Of a DNA stretch of 64,000 bases, positions 29,302-38,468 are shown one piece after another (within the stretch, counting starts at the first letter, position 1; each line of letters opens with the position of its first letter). The stretch lies in the NCBI RefSeq assembly GCF_017876295.1, contig NZ_JAGINT010000002.1, positions 186,001-250,000 on the forward strand. Direction: 5' to 3'. Source of the DNA: Kribbella aluminosa. GTDB taxonomy: Bacteria > Actinomycetota > Actinomycetes > Propionibacteriales > Kribbellaceae. A model generated the notes under the pieces. It had not been told where the DNA came from. It worked only from the letters and a program-made list of their open reading frames with translations, and searched no databases. Both the position numbers and the translations under genes were made by a program.

Positions 29302-30957
29302 TTAGTTTTCCCGCATCGGGACGCGCACCCCGCGCTCGTCCGCGACCTCGACTGCCTTGTCGTAGCCGGCGTCGACGTGACGGATCACACCCATCGCCGG
29401 GTCGTTGGTCAGTACCCGCTGGAGCTTCTGCCGCGCCAGGTCGGTGCCGTCGGCAACGGATACCTGGCCGGCGTGGATGGACCGGCCGATGCCGACGCCG
29501 CCGCCGTGGTGGATCGACACCCAGGACGCGCCGCTGGCCACGTTCACCATCGCGTTCAGCAACGGCCAGTCCGCGATCGCGTCCGAGCCGTCGAGCATGC
29601 CTTCGGTCTCCCGGTACGGCGAGGCGACGCTGCCGGTGTCCAGGTGGTCGCGACCGATCACGATCGGGGCCTCGAGTTCACCGGAGGCCACCATGTCGTT
29701 GAACCGGACGCCGGCCTTGTCCCGCTCGCCCTGGCCGAGCCAGCAGATCCGGGCCGGCAGACCCTGGAACGCGACCCGCTCGCCGGCCAGCTTGATCCAG
29801 CGCGCGAGGTGCTCGTTGTCCGGGAACAGGTCCAGGACCGCCTGGTCGGTCTTCGCGATGTCGGCCGGGTTGCCGGACAGCGCGACCCACCGGAACGGAC
29901 CCTTTCCTTCACAGAACAACGGCCGGATGTACGCCGGTACGAAGCCCGGGAACTCGAACGCCCGGGCGTACCCGGCCTTCCGCGCCTCGTCCCGGATCGA
30001 GTTGCCGTAGTCGAACACCTCGGCACCCGCGTCCTGGAACTCGACCATCGCCTGGACGTGCTTGGCCATCGACTCCTGCGCGCGCTCGGTGAACCCGGCC
30101 GGGTCCTTCTCCCGCGCGGTCGTCCAGTCCTCGAACTCGACGCCGAGCGGCAGGTACATCAACGGGTCGTGCGCCGAGGTCTGGTCCGTGACCACGTCGA
30201 TCGGCGCGCCCCGCTCGAGCAGGTCCGGGACGATCCTGGCCGCGTTGCCGAGGACACCGATCGACAACGGCCGCCGCGCCTTCTTCGCCTCCTCCGCCAG
30301 GTGCAGCGCCTCGTCGACGGACGACGCCCGTACGTCGAGGTACCGGTGCTCGATCCGGCGCTGGATCCGGGATTCGTCGACGTCGACGCAGATCGCGACG
30401 CCGTCGTTCATCGTGACCGCCAACGGCTGCGCGCCGCCCATGCCACCGAGGCCGGCGGTCAGCGTGATCGTGCCGGCGAGCGTCCCGCCGAACTTCTTCT
30501 CCGCGACCGCGCCGAACGTCTCGTACGTACCCTGCAGGATGCCCTGGGTGCCGATGTAGATCCACGACCCGGCCGTCATCTGGCCGTACATCGTGAGCCC
30601 CATCGCCTCCAGCTTCCGGAACTCCTCCCAGGTGGCCCAGTCGCCGACCAGGTTCGAGTTCGCGATCAGCACCCGCGGCGCCCACTCGTGCGTCTGCATC
30701 ACGCCGACCGGGCGGCCGGACTGGACGAGCATGGTCTCGTCGTCCTTGAGGGTGGTCAGCGTCCGGACCATCGCGTCGAACGAGTTCCAGTCCCGGGCGG
30801 CCTTGCCGGAACCGCCGTACACGACGAGCTCGTCGGGGTGCTCGGCGACCTCCGGGTCGAGGTTGTTCTGCAGCATCCGCAGCGCGGCTTCCTGCTGCCA
30901 GCCGCGGGCGGTCAGGGTGGTGCCGCGGGGTGCGCGGACGGGTCGTGGTCCGGACAT
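29302..30957 (-). CDS. hutU: Urocanate hydratase
   Basis: 551 residues, the usual urocanase size. NAD+-binding is marked by [10 protein letters not shown]; the conserved Cys region reads [22 protein letters not shown] and NWPLLNAM-type segments also fit. It adds water to urocanate to give 4-imidazolone-5-propionate. It starts 15 bases after hutH and is followed by a spacer with its own regulatory repeats before the transporter genes. Confidence 0.98.
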   Translation of the reverse strand: MSGPRPVRAPRGTTLTARGWQQEAALRMLQNNLDPEVAEHPDELVVYGGSGKAARDWNSFDAMVRTLTTLKDDETMLVQSGRPVGVMQTHEWAPRVLIANSNLVGDWATWEEFRKLEAMGLTMYGQMTAGSWIYIGTQGILQGTYETFGAVAEKKFGGTLAGTITLTAGLGGMGGAQPLAVTMNDGVAICVDVDESRIQRRIEHRYLDVRASSVDEALHLAEEAKKARRPLSIGVLGNAARIVPDLLERGAPIDVVTDQTSAHDPLMYLPLGVEFEDWTTAREKDPAGFTERAQESMAKHVQAMVEFQDAGAEVFDYGNSIRDEARKAGYARAFEFPGFVPAYIRPLFCEGKGPFRWVALSGNPADIAKTDQAVLDLFPDNEHLARWIKLAGERVAFQGLPARICWLGQGERDKAGVRFNDMVASGELEAPIVIGRDHLDTGSVASPYRETEGMLDGSDAIADWPLLNAMVNVASGASWVSIHHGGGVGIGRSIHAGQVSVADGTDLARQKLQRVLTNDPAMGVIRHVDAGYDKAVEVADERGVRVPMREN

Positions 30958-30972
30958 GGGTGATCCAGCCTC

Positions 30973-32514
30973 TCAGTTCAGCGGACCGGTGACGGTCTCG
31001 GCAGCGGTGACATAGGTGCCGTCAGCAACGAGTATGACGGAGTGCTCGAGCTCCGGAGCGAGATGCCGGTCCGTGCCCGGCCCCTCGACGTACCGCCGGA
31101 GCACGGTCCGGACAGCGGCGGTGGCCGGGGCCGGGTCGAGCGGCGCGCGCAGGTCGAGCGCCCGCGCGGCGGTGAGGATCTCGATCGCCAGGACCCGCTG
31201 GAGACCGTCGACGGCCTTGCGCAGCTTGCGGGCGGCGGACCAGCCCATCGAGACGTGGTCCTCCTGCATCGCGCTGCTCGGGATCGAGTCGACACTGGCC
31301 GGTACGGCGAGCCGCTTCAGCTCGGAGACGATCGCGGCCTGGGTGTACTGCGCGATCATGTGGCCGCTGTCGACGCCCGGGTCGTCGGCCAGGAACGCGT
31401 TCAGCCCGTGGTTGCGCGCCACGTCCAGGAAGCGGTCGGTGCGGCGTTCGCTGATGCTGGCGAGGTCCGCGACCGCGATCGCGAGGAAGTCGAGGACGTA
31501 CCCGATCGGTGCGCCGTGGAAGTTGCCGTTGGACTCGACGCGGCCGTCCGGCAGTACGACCGGGTTGTCGATCGCGGCGGACAGCTCATAACCCGCGACC
31601 GTGGCCGCGTGCGCAGCCGTGTCGCGGGCGGCGCCGTGCACCTGGGGCGAGCAACGCAGCGAGTACGCGTCCTGCACGCGGTTGCAGTCCGGGCCGCGGT
31701 GGCTGGCGACGATCGCGCTGCCCTTGAGGATCGCGCGCAGGTTCGCCGCGGACGCGCCCTGGCCGGGATGCGGCCGCAGCGCCTGCAGGTCCTCGGCGAA
31801 GACCCGGTCGGTGCCGAGCTGGGCCTCGACGCTCATCGCGGCGGCCAGGTCGGCGGTCTTGAACAGCCGATCGAGGTCGGCGAGCGCGAGGACCAGCATG
31901 CCGAGCATGCCGTCGGTCCCGTTGATCAGCGCGAGGCCTTCCTTCTCCGCGAGCACGATCGGGGCCAGGTTGTGCTTTGTCAGTGCTTCGCCCGCGTCGA
32001 GAAGGTTGCCGTCGGCATCGCGGACCTTGCCCTCGCCGAGGATCGCCAGCGCGACATGGGACAGCGGCGCCAGGTCCCCGGAGCAGCCGAGGCTGCCGTA
32101 CTCGTGCACCACCGGCGTCAGGTGCGCGTTCAGCAGGCCGGCGTACGCCTGGGCCGTCTCCACCTTCACACCGGTGCGGCCGGTGGCGAGGGTGGACAGC
32201 CGGAGCAGCGCGAGCGCGCGGACGACCTCGGTCTCCACCTCGGGGCCGGAGCCGGCCGCGTGCGACCGGATCAGGCTGCGCTGCAGCTGCGCCCGCAGTT
32301 CCGGCGCGATATGCCGGGTGGCGAGCGCGCCGAACCCGGTCGAGACGCCGTAGTGCGGGGTGTCCGCATGGGCCAGCGCCTCGATCGCGGCACGCGACTT
32401 CGCGATCTCCTCGAGGGCCTGGTCGTCGATCCGTACCTGCGCGCCGTACCGCGCCACCGCGACCACCTGGGCCGGGGTCAGCGGGCCGACGCCGACAATC
32501 ACCGTCTGTTCCAC
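30973..32514 (-). CDS. hutH: Histidine ammonia-lyase
   Basis: 513 residues. YGVSTGFGALA, the MIO region GSLGCSGDLAPLSH, NGTDGMLG, ESNGNFHGAPIGYVLD, DNPVVLPDG and SSAMQEDHVSMGWSAARK are all present. It deaminates histidine to urocanate. The MIO cofactor would form from C144-S145-G146 rather than the commoner Ala-Ser-Gly; I recall the same Cys in Streptomyces HutH, so it should be active. GTG 32514 matches the family N-terminus; a reading from 32586 adds an unconserved tail. First gene of the hut operon. Confidence 0.97.
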   Translation of the reverse strand: MEQTVIVGVGPLTPAQVVAVARYGAQVRIDDQALEEIAKSRAAIEALAHADTPHYGVSTGFGALATRHIAPELRAQLQRSLIRSHAAGSGPEVETEVVRALALLRLSTLATGRTGVKVETAQAYAGLLNAHLTPVVHEYGSLGCSGDLAPLSHVALAILGEGKVRDADGNLLDAGEALTKHNLAPIVLAEKEGLALINGTDGMLGMLVLALADLDRLFKTADLAAAMSVEAQLGTDRVFAEDLQALRPHPGQGASAANLRAILKGSAIVASHRGPDCNRVQDAYSLRCSPQVHGAARDTAAHAATVAGYELSAAIDNPVVLPDGRVESNGNFHGAPIGYVLDFLAIAVADLASISERRTDRFLDVARNHGLNAFLADDPGVDSGHMIAQYTQAAIVSELKRLAVPASVDSIPSSAMQEDHVSMGWSAARKLRKAVDGLQRVLAIEILTAARALDLRAPLDPAPATAAVRTVLRRYVEGPGTDRHLAPELEHSVILVADGTYVTAAETVTGPLN

Positions 32515-32620
32515 CCGATCATTGCACCGCGCCGGACCGGCGCCGGACAGCAGCGGCACACACTTTTCGTCTCGAATCTGAGACAACGAGGGCGACCCTC
32601 AGTAGCCGTAAGGTTCTGAC

Positions 32621-33511
32621 ATGGTCTTCGAAGTCCGGACGGCGCGGCCGGAGGACGCGGTCGGTGTCGCCCGGGTCTGGGCCGCCACGATGCCGTACCT
32701 GGTGAAAACGGCACGGGCGGTCGAGCTACAACTGCGGCACGGCCGTTCGCAGGAGGTGCTGATCGCTGTCGACGAGCCTGACGTGGTCGGGTACGCGAAC
32801 CTCTACCTGCCGCCGGCGGACGCCGAGGCGCCGCGGGTGCGGATCACGATCCAGGTACCGCCGTCGAACCGCGGTCTTGGGATCGGCGCGGCGCTTCTGG
32901 ACGCGATCACTTCTCGCGCGCGGGAGCTCGGGGCCGCTCGGTTGCTGGTCGCGGTGGCCGAGGACTCGATGGACTTCGCCACGAAGCAGGGGTTCACGAT
33001 CGGGCGGCGGATGACGCATTCCGCGGCCGATCTGACCGCGGCGCGGGAGCCGTTGCCGGTACCGGACGGGCTGCGGCTGGTCACGTACGAGCAGCTGGAG
33101 CCGCGGCAGCTGTACGACGCCGAGGTCCAGGTCCGCGACGACGACCCGAGCGGGCTGTCCGGCGGGCCGGCGTACGAGGAATGGGTCCGTACGTCGTGGC
33201 AGAACCCGGACACCCGGTACGACCTCAGCGTCGCCGTACTGGACGGGGACCGGGTGCTGGCGTTCGTGACCACGACCGCGGACCCGGACCGCCGGGTGAT
33301 CTGGTCGAACCTGACCGGGACGATCCCGTCGGCGCGCGGGCGCGGGCTCGCGAAGGTGGCGAAGTCCGCGGCGCTGGCGCGGTCCCGGGACGCCGGCTTC
33401 ACGGTCGCCTCCACCGGGAACGACGCCGCGAACGAGCCGATGCTGGCGGTCAACCGCTGGCTCGGGTACCGGGAGACCTCAGGCGCGTGGACCGCGGAGA
33501 AGGAGCTGTGA
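32621..33511 (+). CDS. Tandem GNAT acetyltransferase
   Basis: 296 residues with two GNAT-like halves. The first (about 1-150) carries a recognisable acetyl-CoA loop, PPSNRGLGIGAALL; the second (about 160-296) carries SARGRGLAKVAKSAAL and NRWLGYRET. Such two-domain GNATs resemble mycothiol synthase-type proteins, but the substrate is unknown. It is divergent from hutH and overlaps the following small gene (GTGA). Confidence 0.88.
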   Translation: MVFEVRTARPEDAVGVARVWAATMPYLVKTARAVELQLRHGRSQEVLIAVDEPDVVGYANLYLPPADAEAPRVRITIQVPPSNRGLGIGAALLDAITSRARELGAARLLVAVAEDSMDFATKQGFTIGRRMTHSAADLTAAREPLPVPDGLRLVTYEQLEPRQLYDAEVQVRDDDPSGLSGGPAYEEWVRTSWQNPDTRYDLSVAVLDGDRVLAFVTTTADPDRRVIWSNLTGTIPSARGRGLAKVAKSAALARSRDAGFTVASTGNDAANEPMLAVNRWLGYRETSGAWTAEKEL

Positions 33512-33693
33512 AGCGGCTCGCCGTCTCGCTGACGCTCTTCCTGGTGCTGTCACTCGGCGTCGGACTGGCTGTCTCCGGGCCGGACTTCATGGACTGGGGC
33601 ATCGCCGGCGGGCTGTTCGCGATCGCGGTCGCAGGCGAGAGCTTCCGCTTCTGGCTGCGCCGAACCCGCGCAAAGAAGCGCTCCGAGATCTAA
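33508..33693 (+). CDS. Small membrane protein
   Basis: 61 residues with two hydrophobic helices (LAVSLTLFLVLSLGVGLAV and WGIAGGLFAIAVAG) and a basic C-terminus (RRTRAKKRS), suggesting both ends are cytoplasmic. The GTG overlaps the GNAT stop as GTGA, so it is translationally coupled. I do not recognise the family. Confidence 0.7.
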   Translation: MKRLAVSLTLFLVLSLGVGLAVSGPDFMDWGIAGGLFAIAVAGESFRFWLRRTRAKKRSEI

Positions 33694-33773
33694 GCCCCGC
33701 TCCGTCCGAAGAAGCGGCGAGACGCCTCGTGAGTTCCTCGGACGTACGAGGGTGTGAGGGTTACGCTGCCGTT

Positions 33774-34532
33774 GTGAGCGGCAACGTTCCCGCCTCGACC
33801 CGCACGCTGCGGGTGCTGACGTTCCTGGCCACCCAGCCCGGGCCGGTACCGATGGAGCGCATCGCCTCCGCGGTCGGGCTGCCGCGCTCGTCGACGTACC
33901 ACTTGCTGCGGGCAATGATCCACGAGGGGTACGTCGTACATCTTCCCGAGGAGAAGCGGTACGGGCTCGGGGTGGCGGCGTTCGAGATCGGCTCCGCCTA
34001 CCTGCGGCACGATCCCCTGGAGCGGTTGGCGCGGCCGTTGCTGGTCCAGCTGGTACACGAGGTCGGGCAGACGGCGCATCTCGGCGTACTGCACGGCCGG
34101 GAACTGGTGTACCTCCTGAAGGAACAGCCGCCGCGTCCCGTGACACTGGTGACCGACGTCGGCGTACGCCTCCCCGCCACGCTCACCGCCTCCGGCCGCG
34201 CCCTGCTCGCCGAACTACCACCCGCCCAGGTCCGAGCCCTGTTCCCGTCCACGGAGTCCTTCGTACGCCGAACCGACCTCGGCCCGCAGTCGCTGAGCCA
34301 ACTCCGTCGAATCCTCGCCGACGAAAAACGCCAAGGCTTCGCGGTCGAGGACTCCTTCATCACCCCCGGCATGGCCTCGGTAGCCAGCGCCGCCGTAGAC
34401 CACGCCGGCCACCCGGTAGCCGCCATCAGCGTCACCTTCCGCACCGACACAGTCCCACCCACGGACCGCCCCCACCTGGCCCACAAAATCCGCCAAGCCG
34501 CCAAAGCCCTAACCCGCCGCCTCCACGGCTAA
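33774..34532 (+). CDS. IclR-family transcriptional regulator
   Basis: 252 residues. The winged helix (residues about 5-65, PMERIASAVGLPRSSTYHLL) is followed by the IclR effector domain (HLGVLHGRELVYLLKEQ, LPATLTASGRALLAELP, QGFAVEDSFITPGMASVA). A GTG at 33729 would add 15 residues; GTG 33774 is preferred because TTACGCT, a -10-like box, lies just before it, suggesting leaderless mRNA. It lies beside the hut cluster, so control of histidine use is plausible but not shown. Confidence 0.9.
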   Translation: MSGNVPASTRTLRVLTFLATQPGPVPMERIASAVGLPRSSTYHLLRAMIHEGYVVHLPEEKRYGLGVAAFEIGSAYLRHDPLERLARPLLVQLVHEVGQTAHLGVLHGRELVYLLKEQPPRPVTLVTDVGVRLPATLTASGRALLAELPPAQVRALFPSTESFVRRTDLGPQSLSQLRRILADEKRQGFAVEDSFITPGMASVASAAVDHAGHPVAAISVTFRTDTVPPTDRPHLAHKIRQAAKALTRRLHG

Positions 34533-34556
34533 AGAACTAACAGGCGGAGGCGCTAC

Positions 34557-34604
34557 GGCTGGGAGGTACGACGGCTGGGAGGTACGACGGGAGGAGGTAC
34601 GACG
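34557..34604 (+). repeat. 16-bp direct tandem repeat
   Basis: GGCTGGGAGGTACGAC occurs twice back to back (34557-34588), followed by a diverged third unit (34589-34604). It opens an 820-bp gap without a credible gene after the IclR stop. Confidence 0.75.
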
Positions 34605-34876
34605 CGGGGGTACGTAATGCAGACGGGGATAGTAGGAGACGGGGGAACCAGCCCCCGCGTGCTCTGCGGGCGCTTACTTCGTCGCTCCGCTCCTCAGCGC
34701 ACCCACTCCGCGCGCTCCACCCGCCCCCGGCTACCGCCGGAGCATTTGTTCCGGCTGACGCCGTGGAGTTGTCGGCTACCGCCGACGAGTTGCTCGCTGG
34801 CGCTCGCCAGCGACTACCAGGTGTTCGGGCAACCGGCCGCGATCTGATCGGCGATCCTGTGGTCGTCGGAGACAGA

Positions 34877-34912
34877 ACAACTCCTCCGATCCACCTGAAT
34901 CGGAGGGGTTGT
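34877..34912. repeat. Stem-loop in intergenic gap
   Basis: ACAACTCCTCCGAT (34877-34890) pairs with ATCGGAGGgGTTGT (34899-34912) around an 8-base loop, with one G-U pair. It is the strongest hairpin in the 34.5-35.3 kb gap and could end the IclR transcript or belong to a small RNA. Confidence 0.55.
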
Positions 34913-34966
34913 CGGGCTCTTCTGTCCGGGTGGAGGAGTGATGGTGGTCCCGGTTCGGGGTCGTTA

Positions 34967-35024
34967 GACAGGTTGTGGTGGGTTGGGACCTGGTATTGCC
35001 TGTCTCCTGTCACCAGAACCTGTC
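34967..35024. repeat. Inverted repeat in intergenic gap
   Basis: GACAGGTTgTGGTG (34967-34980) and CACCAGAACCTGTC (35011-35024) pair at 13 of 14 positions across 30 bp that also contain CCTGTCTCCTGTC. Unknown function; it may be a structured RNA or a decayed mobile-element end. Confidence 0.5.
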
Positions 35025-35181
35025 CCCGGTCCGCACCGTCACCCCCGCAACTGCGGCACACCACACGACGGCATTCCCCACGCCCGGGACCCGGCGGGCG
35101 GAGTTCTCCCCACGCGAAACGACCGGCACGCCGGCCCTGTCGCTCGGGCGGACGCGGCTCGGATTCGGTTCAATTTCCTTC

Positions 35182-35233
35182 GCCCGGCTGCCGCGCGGAG
35201 CGAGCTCGCCCGGCTGCCGCGTGGACCGAGCTC
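35182..35233. repeat. 26-bp direct repeat, two copies
   Basis: GCCCGGCTGCCGCGCGGAGC... at 35182-35207 is repeated at 35208-35233 with two changes. It lies in the same gene-free gap and has no coding character. Confidence 0.6.
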
Positions 35234-35280
35234 GCCCCGGGTCACGCCGAGTCGTGGCGCCCAGTTGGCGCTGTCAACCG

Positions 35281-35327
35281 CGAGTCGTGGATTGAGGCGG
35301 TGTTTGACCGCCGAGATCCACGACTCG
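35281..35327 (-). terminator. Terminator of the rpmG-rpsN operon
   Basis: A two-part hairpin: CGAGTCGTGGAT/ATCCACGACTCG (35281-35292, 35316-35327) enclosing GGCGGT/ACCGCC (35296-35301, 35307-35312). It begins 27 bases after the rpsN stop in the direction of transcription. Confidence 0.75.
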
Positions 35328-35353
35328 ACAACGCGCGTCGTTGCGGTTGTCGG

Positions 35354-35659
35354 CTACCAGGAGGACTTGGTGATGCCGGGGAGTTCGCCTCGGTGGGCCA
35401 GTTCGCGGAAGTGGATTCGGGACAGCCCTGCCTTGCCGAGGTAGCCGCGGGGGCGGCCGTCGATCGTGTCTCGGTTGCGGATCCGGATCGGGCTGGCGTC
35501 TCGCGGGAGTTTCTGGAGACGGAGTTGGGCCTCGGCGCGGTCGGCGGCCGACGTCCGCGGATCGGCGATGATCGCCTTCAGGGCGGTCCGGCGCTCGGAG
35601 TAGTGGGCGGCGGTGCGGCGCCGTTGGTCGTTCTTGGCGATCTTGGCCGTGGTGGCCAT
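35354..35659 (-). CDS. rpsN: 30S ribosomal protein S14, zinc-independent paralogue
   Basis: 101 residues. This is the long, cysteine-free form of S14 (no CxxC pairs), seen in [20 protein letters not shown] and [20 protein letters not shown]. Such C-minus paralogues replace the zinc-binding S14 during zinc starvation under Zur control. It follows rpmG with a one-base overlap and shares the spacer with the divergent cobW-like gene that carries a Zur box. Confidence 0.95.
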   Translation of the reverse strand: MATTAKIAKNDQRRRTAAHYSERRTALKAIIADPRTSAADRAEAQLRLQKLPRDASPIRIRNRDTIDGRPRGYLGKAGLSRIHFRELAHRGELPGITKSSW

Positions 35660-35826
35660 TACCGCTCTTCGCGGAAGTCGACGTGGACGCGGAGGGTCGG
35701 GTCGTACTTGCGGATCACCAGGCGGTCGGGATTGTTCCGGCGGTTCTTCCGCGTTACATAGGTGTGCCCCGTGCCCGCGGTGCTGCGGAGCTTGACGATC
35801 GGGCGGAGGTCGTTGCGCTTGGCCAT
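35659..35826 (-). CDS. rpmG: 50S ribosomal protein L33, zinc-independent paralogue
   Basis: 55 residues, [20 protein letters not shown]... with no cysteines, so it is the zinc-free type. ATG 35826 follows AAAGGA; an upstream ATG in the same frame adds an unconserved leader. It lies first in the rpmG-rpsN operon and is divergent from the CobW-like gene. Expected function: to replace the zinc form of L33 when zinc is short and free that zinc. Confidence 0.95.
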   Translation of the reverse strand: MAKRNDLRPIVKLRSTAGTGHTYVTRKNRRNNPDRLVIRKYDPTLRVHVDFREER

Positions 35827-35898
35827 GCTGTCCTTTCTCTCATCAGAACGAACGCCGGCCGGGTGGCAGGCATTCCGTCCGACAGGGTACGTTGTAGT

Positions 35899-35915
35899 GG
35901 TTATCGTTTTCAATA
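35899..35915. promoter_or_regulatory. Probable Zur box
   Basis: GGTTATCGTTTTCAATA; on the other strand TATTGAAAACGATAACC, which resembles the actinobacterial Zur site TGAAAAT-ATTTTCA. It sits between rpmG-rpsN and the cobW-like-rpmE2 operon, all of which are typical Zur targets. Confidence 0.7.
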
Positions 35916-35930
35916 AGACGAGGAGAGTCG

Positions 35931-37016
35931 ATGCTGCCGGTGATCTTGCTGACAGGGCTCGACGACGAGTTCCGCGGTGCCGTCGCGGGGAACCTGCTGG
36001 CCGAGGCCGGCCCGGCCGGCGTCCTGGTGGAGTACGCCGTACGCGACCTGAGCGCCGTCGTCCGCACCGCCCGGACCGCCGCCGGAGTGATCGACCGTGA
36101 GGTGATCACGATGAGCCACCCGTGCGTCTCGTGCGCGATGCGTGGCTCCCTCGTCCAGCTGCTCGCGAGCATCGCGGCCGTCGAGCGGTACGGCGTGGCG
36201 ATCGTCAACGTCCCCGCCGCCGGCGACACGCACGCGATCACGACCGAGATCGACCAGCACACCGACCTCCACGTCGGCCTGGTCGTCACCAGCGTCGACA
36301 CTGCGACCGTCCTCGCCGACCTGAACGGCGAGGACCTGCTCCGCGAGCGCGGCATCCCGACAGCGGCCGAGGACGGCCGTGCGACCGCGGAGGTCGTCGT
36401 ACGGCAGCTCGAGTACGCCGACACCGCCGTCCTCAGCACCGCCGACAGCCCCACCGACAGCCCCACCGAAAGGCTGCTCCAGGCGATCAACCCGCGCCTG
36501 TCGACCCGCACAACCCCGGCAGGACTCCTCGACGTACGGCCGAACCTGCCCCGGACCATCGAGCCCGGCTCCATCGCCGCGCCGGTCGAAGGGCTGACGT
36601 TCGTCTGGCAGGCGGACCGGCCGTTCCATCCCGAGCGGTTGTACGACGCCCTCGAGGACCTGGTCGCGGGTACGGTCCGCGGCCGCGGCACCCTGTGGAT
36701 CGCGACCCAGCACCGCCACCGCCTCAGCTGGGACAGCTTCGGGACCAACGTCGCGTTCGGCGTCCTCGGCCCATGGCTGGCCGACCTCCCGGCCGACCGT
36801 TGGCCGTCCGTCGGGCAGCAGCACCAGGCCCGGTCGGCGCTCGAGTGGCATCCCGAGCACGGCGACCGCGCGTCGTACCTGTCCTTCACCGGCTCCGCGC
36901 TGGACATCCGGGAATTACAGCGACGCCTCGACGGTTGTGTCCTCCGTGCGGACGAAGCAGTCCACCCCCTGACTGATCCGTTCGCTCCCTACTTGGAAGG
37001 AAGTACTGCAGCATGA
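35931..37016 (+). CDS. COG0523/CobW-like zinc-homeostasis protein lacking a P-loop
   Basis: 361 residues with the CobW/COG0523 layout: an N-terminal G-domain-like half, a cysteine motif [16 protein letters not shown] in place of the usual CxCC, and a C-terminal CobW_C domain ([32 protein letters not shown]). Family members deliver zinc to client proteins. Odd: the Walker A GxxGxGKT normally found after the first strand is replaced by GLDDEFRGA, so GTP binding is doubtful. AGGAGA lies four bases before the ATG. It overlaps rpmE2 by ATGA and is probably Zur-regulated. Confidence 0.85.
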   Translation: MLPVILLTGLDDEFRGAVAGNLLAEAGPAGVLVEYAVRDLSAVVRTARTAAGVIDREVITMSHPCVSCAMRGSLVQLLASIAAVERYGVAIVNVPAAGDTHAITTEIDQHTDLHVGLVVTSVDTATVLADLNGEDLLRERGIPTAAEDGRATAEVVVRQLEYADTAVLSTADSPTDSPTERLLQAINPRLSTRTTPAGLLDVRPNLPRTIEPGSIAAPVEGLTFVWQADRPFHPERLYDALEDLVAGTVRGRGTLWIATQHRHRLSWDSFGTNVAFGVLGPWLADLPADRWPSVGQQHQARSALEWHPEHGDRASYLSFTGSALDIRELQRRLDGCVLRADEAVHPLTDPFAPYLEGSTAA

Positions 37017-37258
37017 AGAAGGACATTCACCCCGACTACCGCCGGGTCGTCTTCCGGGACAAGTCCGGCAACTTCAGCTTCCTCACCGGTTCGACCCGCG
37101 AGAGCACCGAGACCGTCGTCTGGCAGGACGGGAACACCTATCCCGTCGTCGACGTCGAGATCTCGTCCGCGAGCCACCCGTTCTACACGGGCCAGCAGCG
37201 CGTGATGGACACCCAGGGCCGCGTGGAGAAGTTCAAGAGGCGCTACGGCCAGAAGTGA
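37013..37258 (+). CDS. rpmE2: 50S ribosomal protein L31 type B
   Basis: 81 residues. [20 protein letters not shown] and [20 protein letters not shown] are typical of the longer, cysteine-free L31 type B. It replaces the zinc-binding L31 during zinc limitation. The ATG overlaps the upstream stop (ATGA). A strong intrinsic terminator follows seven bases after its stop. Confidence 0.97.
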   Translation: MKKDIHPDYRRVVFRDKSGNFSFLTGSTRESTETVVWQDGNTYPVVDVEISSASHPFYTGQQRVMDTQGRVEKFKRRYGQK

Positions 37259-37264
37259 CCCCCA

Positions 37265-37298
37265 CAGCCCGTCAGGTAACTGACGGGCTGTTTTCTTT
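37265..37298 (+). terminator. Intrinsic (Rho-independent) terminator
   Basis: CAGCCCGTCAG-gtaa-CTGACGGGCTG forms a perfect 11-bp stem, followed by TTTTCTTT. It is the clearest classical terminator in the window and ends the cobW-like-rpmE2 operon. Confidence 0.95.
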
Positions 37299-37361
37299 GG
37301 TCGCACCGGCAACCACCGAAGATGGACGATTCACGCGCCGTGGTGTTCTAGCGTCGACAGC

Positions 37362-38294
37362 GTGAAGCGTTGGGCTGTGGGTCTGTTCTTCCTGGCACCG
37401 TTCGTCGGCGAGTTCCTGCTCGGCAACCAGCCGATCGGCAAGCTCGGCTCGATCTTCCTGTTCGCCCCGATGTACGGCGGCGGCGCTGTGCTGATCCGCG
37501 AGGTCGCGCGCCGCTACGGGCTCGACTGGACCGGGATCGTGCTGATGGCGCTCGCGTACGGGCTGCTGGAAGAGGGCCCGATCGACCAGATGCTGTTCAA
37601 TCCGGCGTACGTCGGTCTCGACAGCTTCGACGGGATGGCGGTGATCCCCGGCCTCGGGATCAGCCTGACGCTTCTGCAGGGCACGGTCACGCTGCATACG
37701 ATCTGGAGCATCTGCGTACCGATCGCGCTGATCGAGTCCTGCGCCCCGCGCGAACCCTGGCTGCGGCGCGGCGGGCTGATCACGGTCGCGGCGATCTTCA
37801 TCGTCGGTTCGAGTCTGCTCGGGGTGATGCAGGCCGTCGGCCTCCACTTCGTCGCGTCGGCGGCCGAGTTCATCGGCTCCGCCGTGGTGATCCTCGGACT
37901 GATCGCGCTGGCGTTCGTCCTCGGTCGCCGTACACCGCGACCTGCCGACGGCCGGGTACCGCGCCCGCTCGTCGTCGGGCTCACCGCCTTCGCGATGACC
38001 AGCGTCTACTGGCTCGAGTCGATCGTGTTCCCCAACGCCAACGAGTGGGTCTCGGCCGCCTGGTGGTTCGTCCTGCTCGGCGCCGCGACGGCGATCGTCC
38101 TCCGCTGGGCACGCCGCCGTACCTGGACGCCTCGCCACACCCTCGCGCTCGCGACCGGCGCACTCCTCACCTACGCCTGGGCCGGCTTCAGCCAGGCCCG
38201 CGAACTGGACCACCCGTCCTTCCTCGGAAACACCGCCTTCGCGCTGGTCGCGGTCGCGCTCTCGGTCTTCGCCTGGCGACGACAACCCGCCTAG
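37362..38294 (+). CDS. Multi-pass membrane protein of unknown function
   Basis: 310 residues with about eight to nine hydrophobic helices. An acidic pair in the third helix (YGLLEEGPIDQ) is reminiscent of the EE motif of CPBP-type intramembrane proteases, but the later histidine motifs are not obvious, so I do not assign it. The GTG start lies soon after a TAGCGT -10-like box, suggesting a leaderless message. It has no functional link to its neighbours that I can see. Confidence 0.8.
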   Translation: MKRWAVGLFFLAPFVGEFLLGNQPIGKLGSIFLFAPMYGGGAVLIREVARRYGLDWTGIVLMALAYGLLEEGPIDQMLFNPAYVGLDSFDGMAVIPGLGISLTLLQGTVTLHTIWSICVPIALIESCAPREPWLRRGGLITVAAIFIVGSSLLGVMQAVGLHFVASAAEFIGSAVVILGLIALAFVLGRRTPRPADGRVPRPLVVGLTAFAMTSVYWLESIVFPNANEWVSAAWWFVLLGAATAIVLRWARRRTWTPRHTLALATGALLTYAWAGFSQARELDHPSFLGNTAFALVAVALSVFAWRRQPA

Positions 38295-38468
38295 GGCGGA
38301 CCTGCGCCACTCACTAACCGAGCGTTAGCGGCCGGAGCCACGCCCGGAGTCGGCTGGGCAGAGGGGTGCGCGGGGAGTTGGTGAGTGGCACAGGTCCGTC
38401 TCGGATTCGAGATGCTGACCTCAGCGCGGCGGTTACCCCCGAGGGCCCCGCAGTTCCACACTGTGCAC

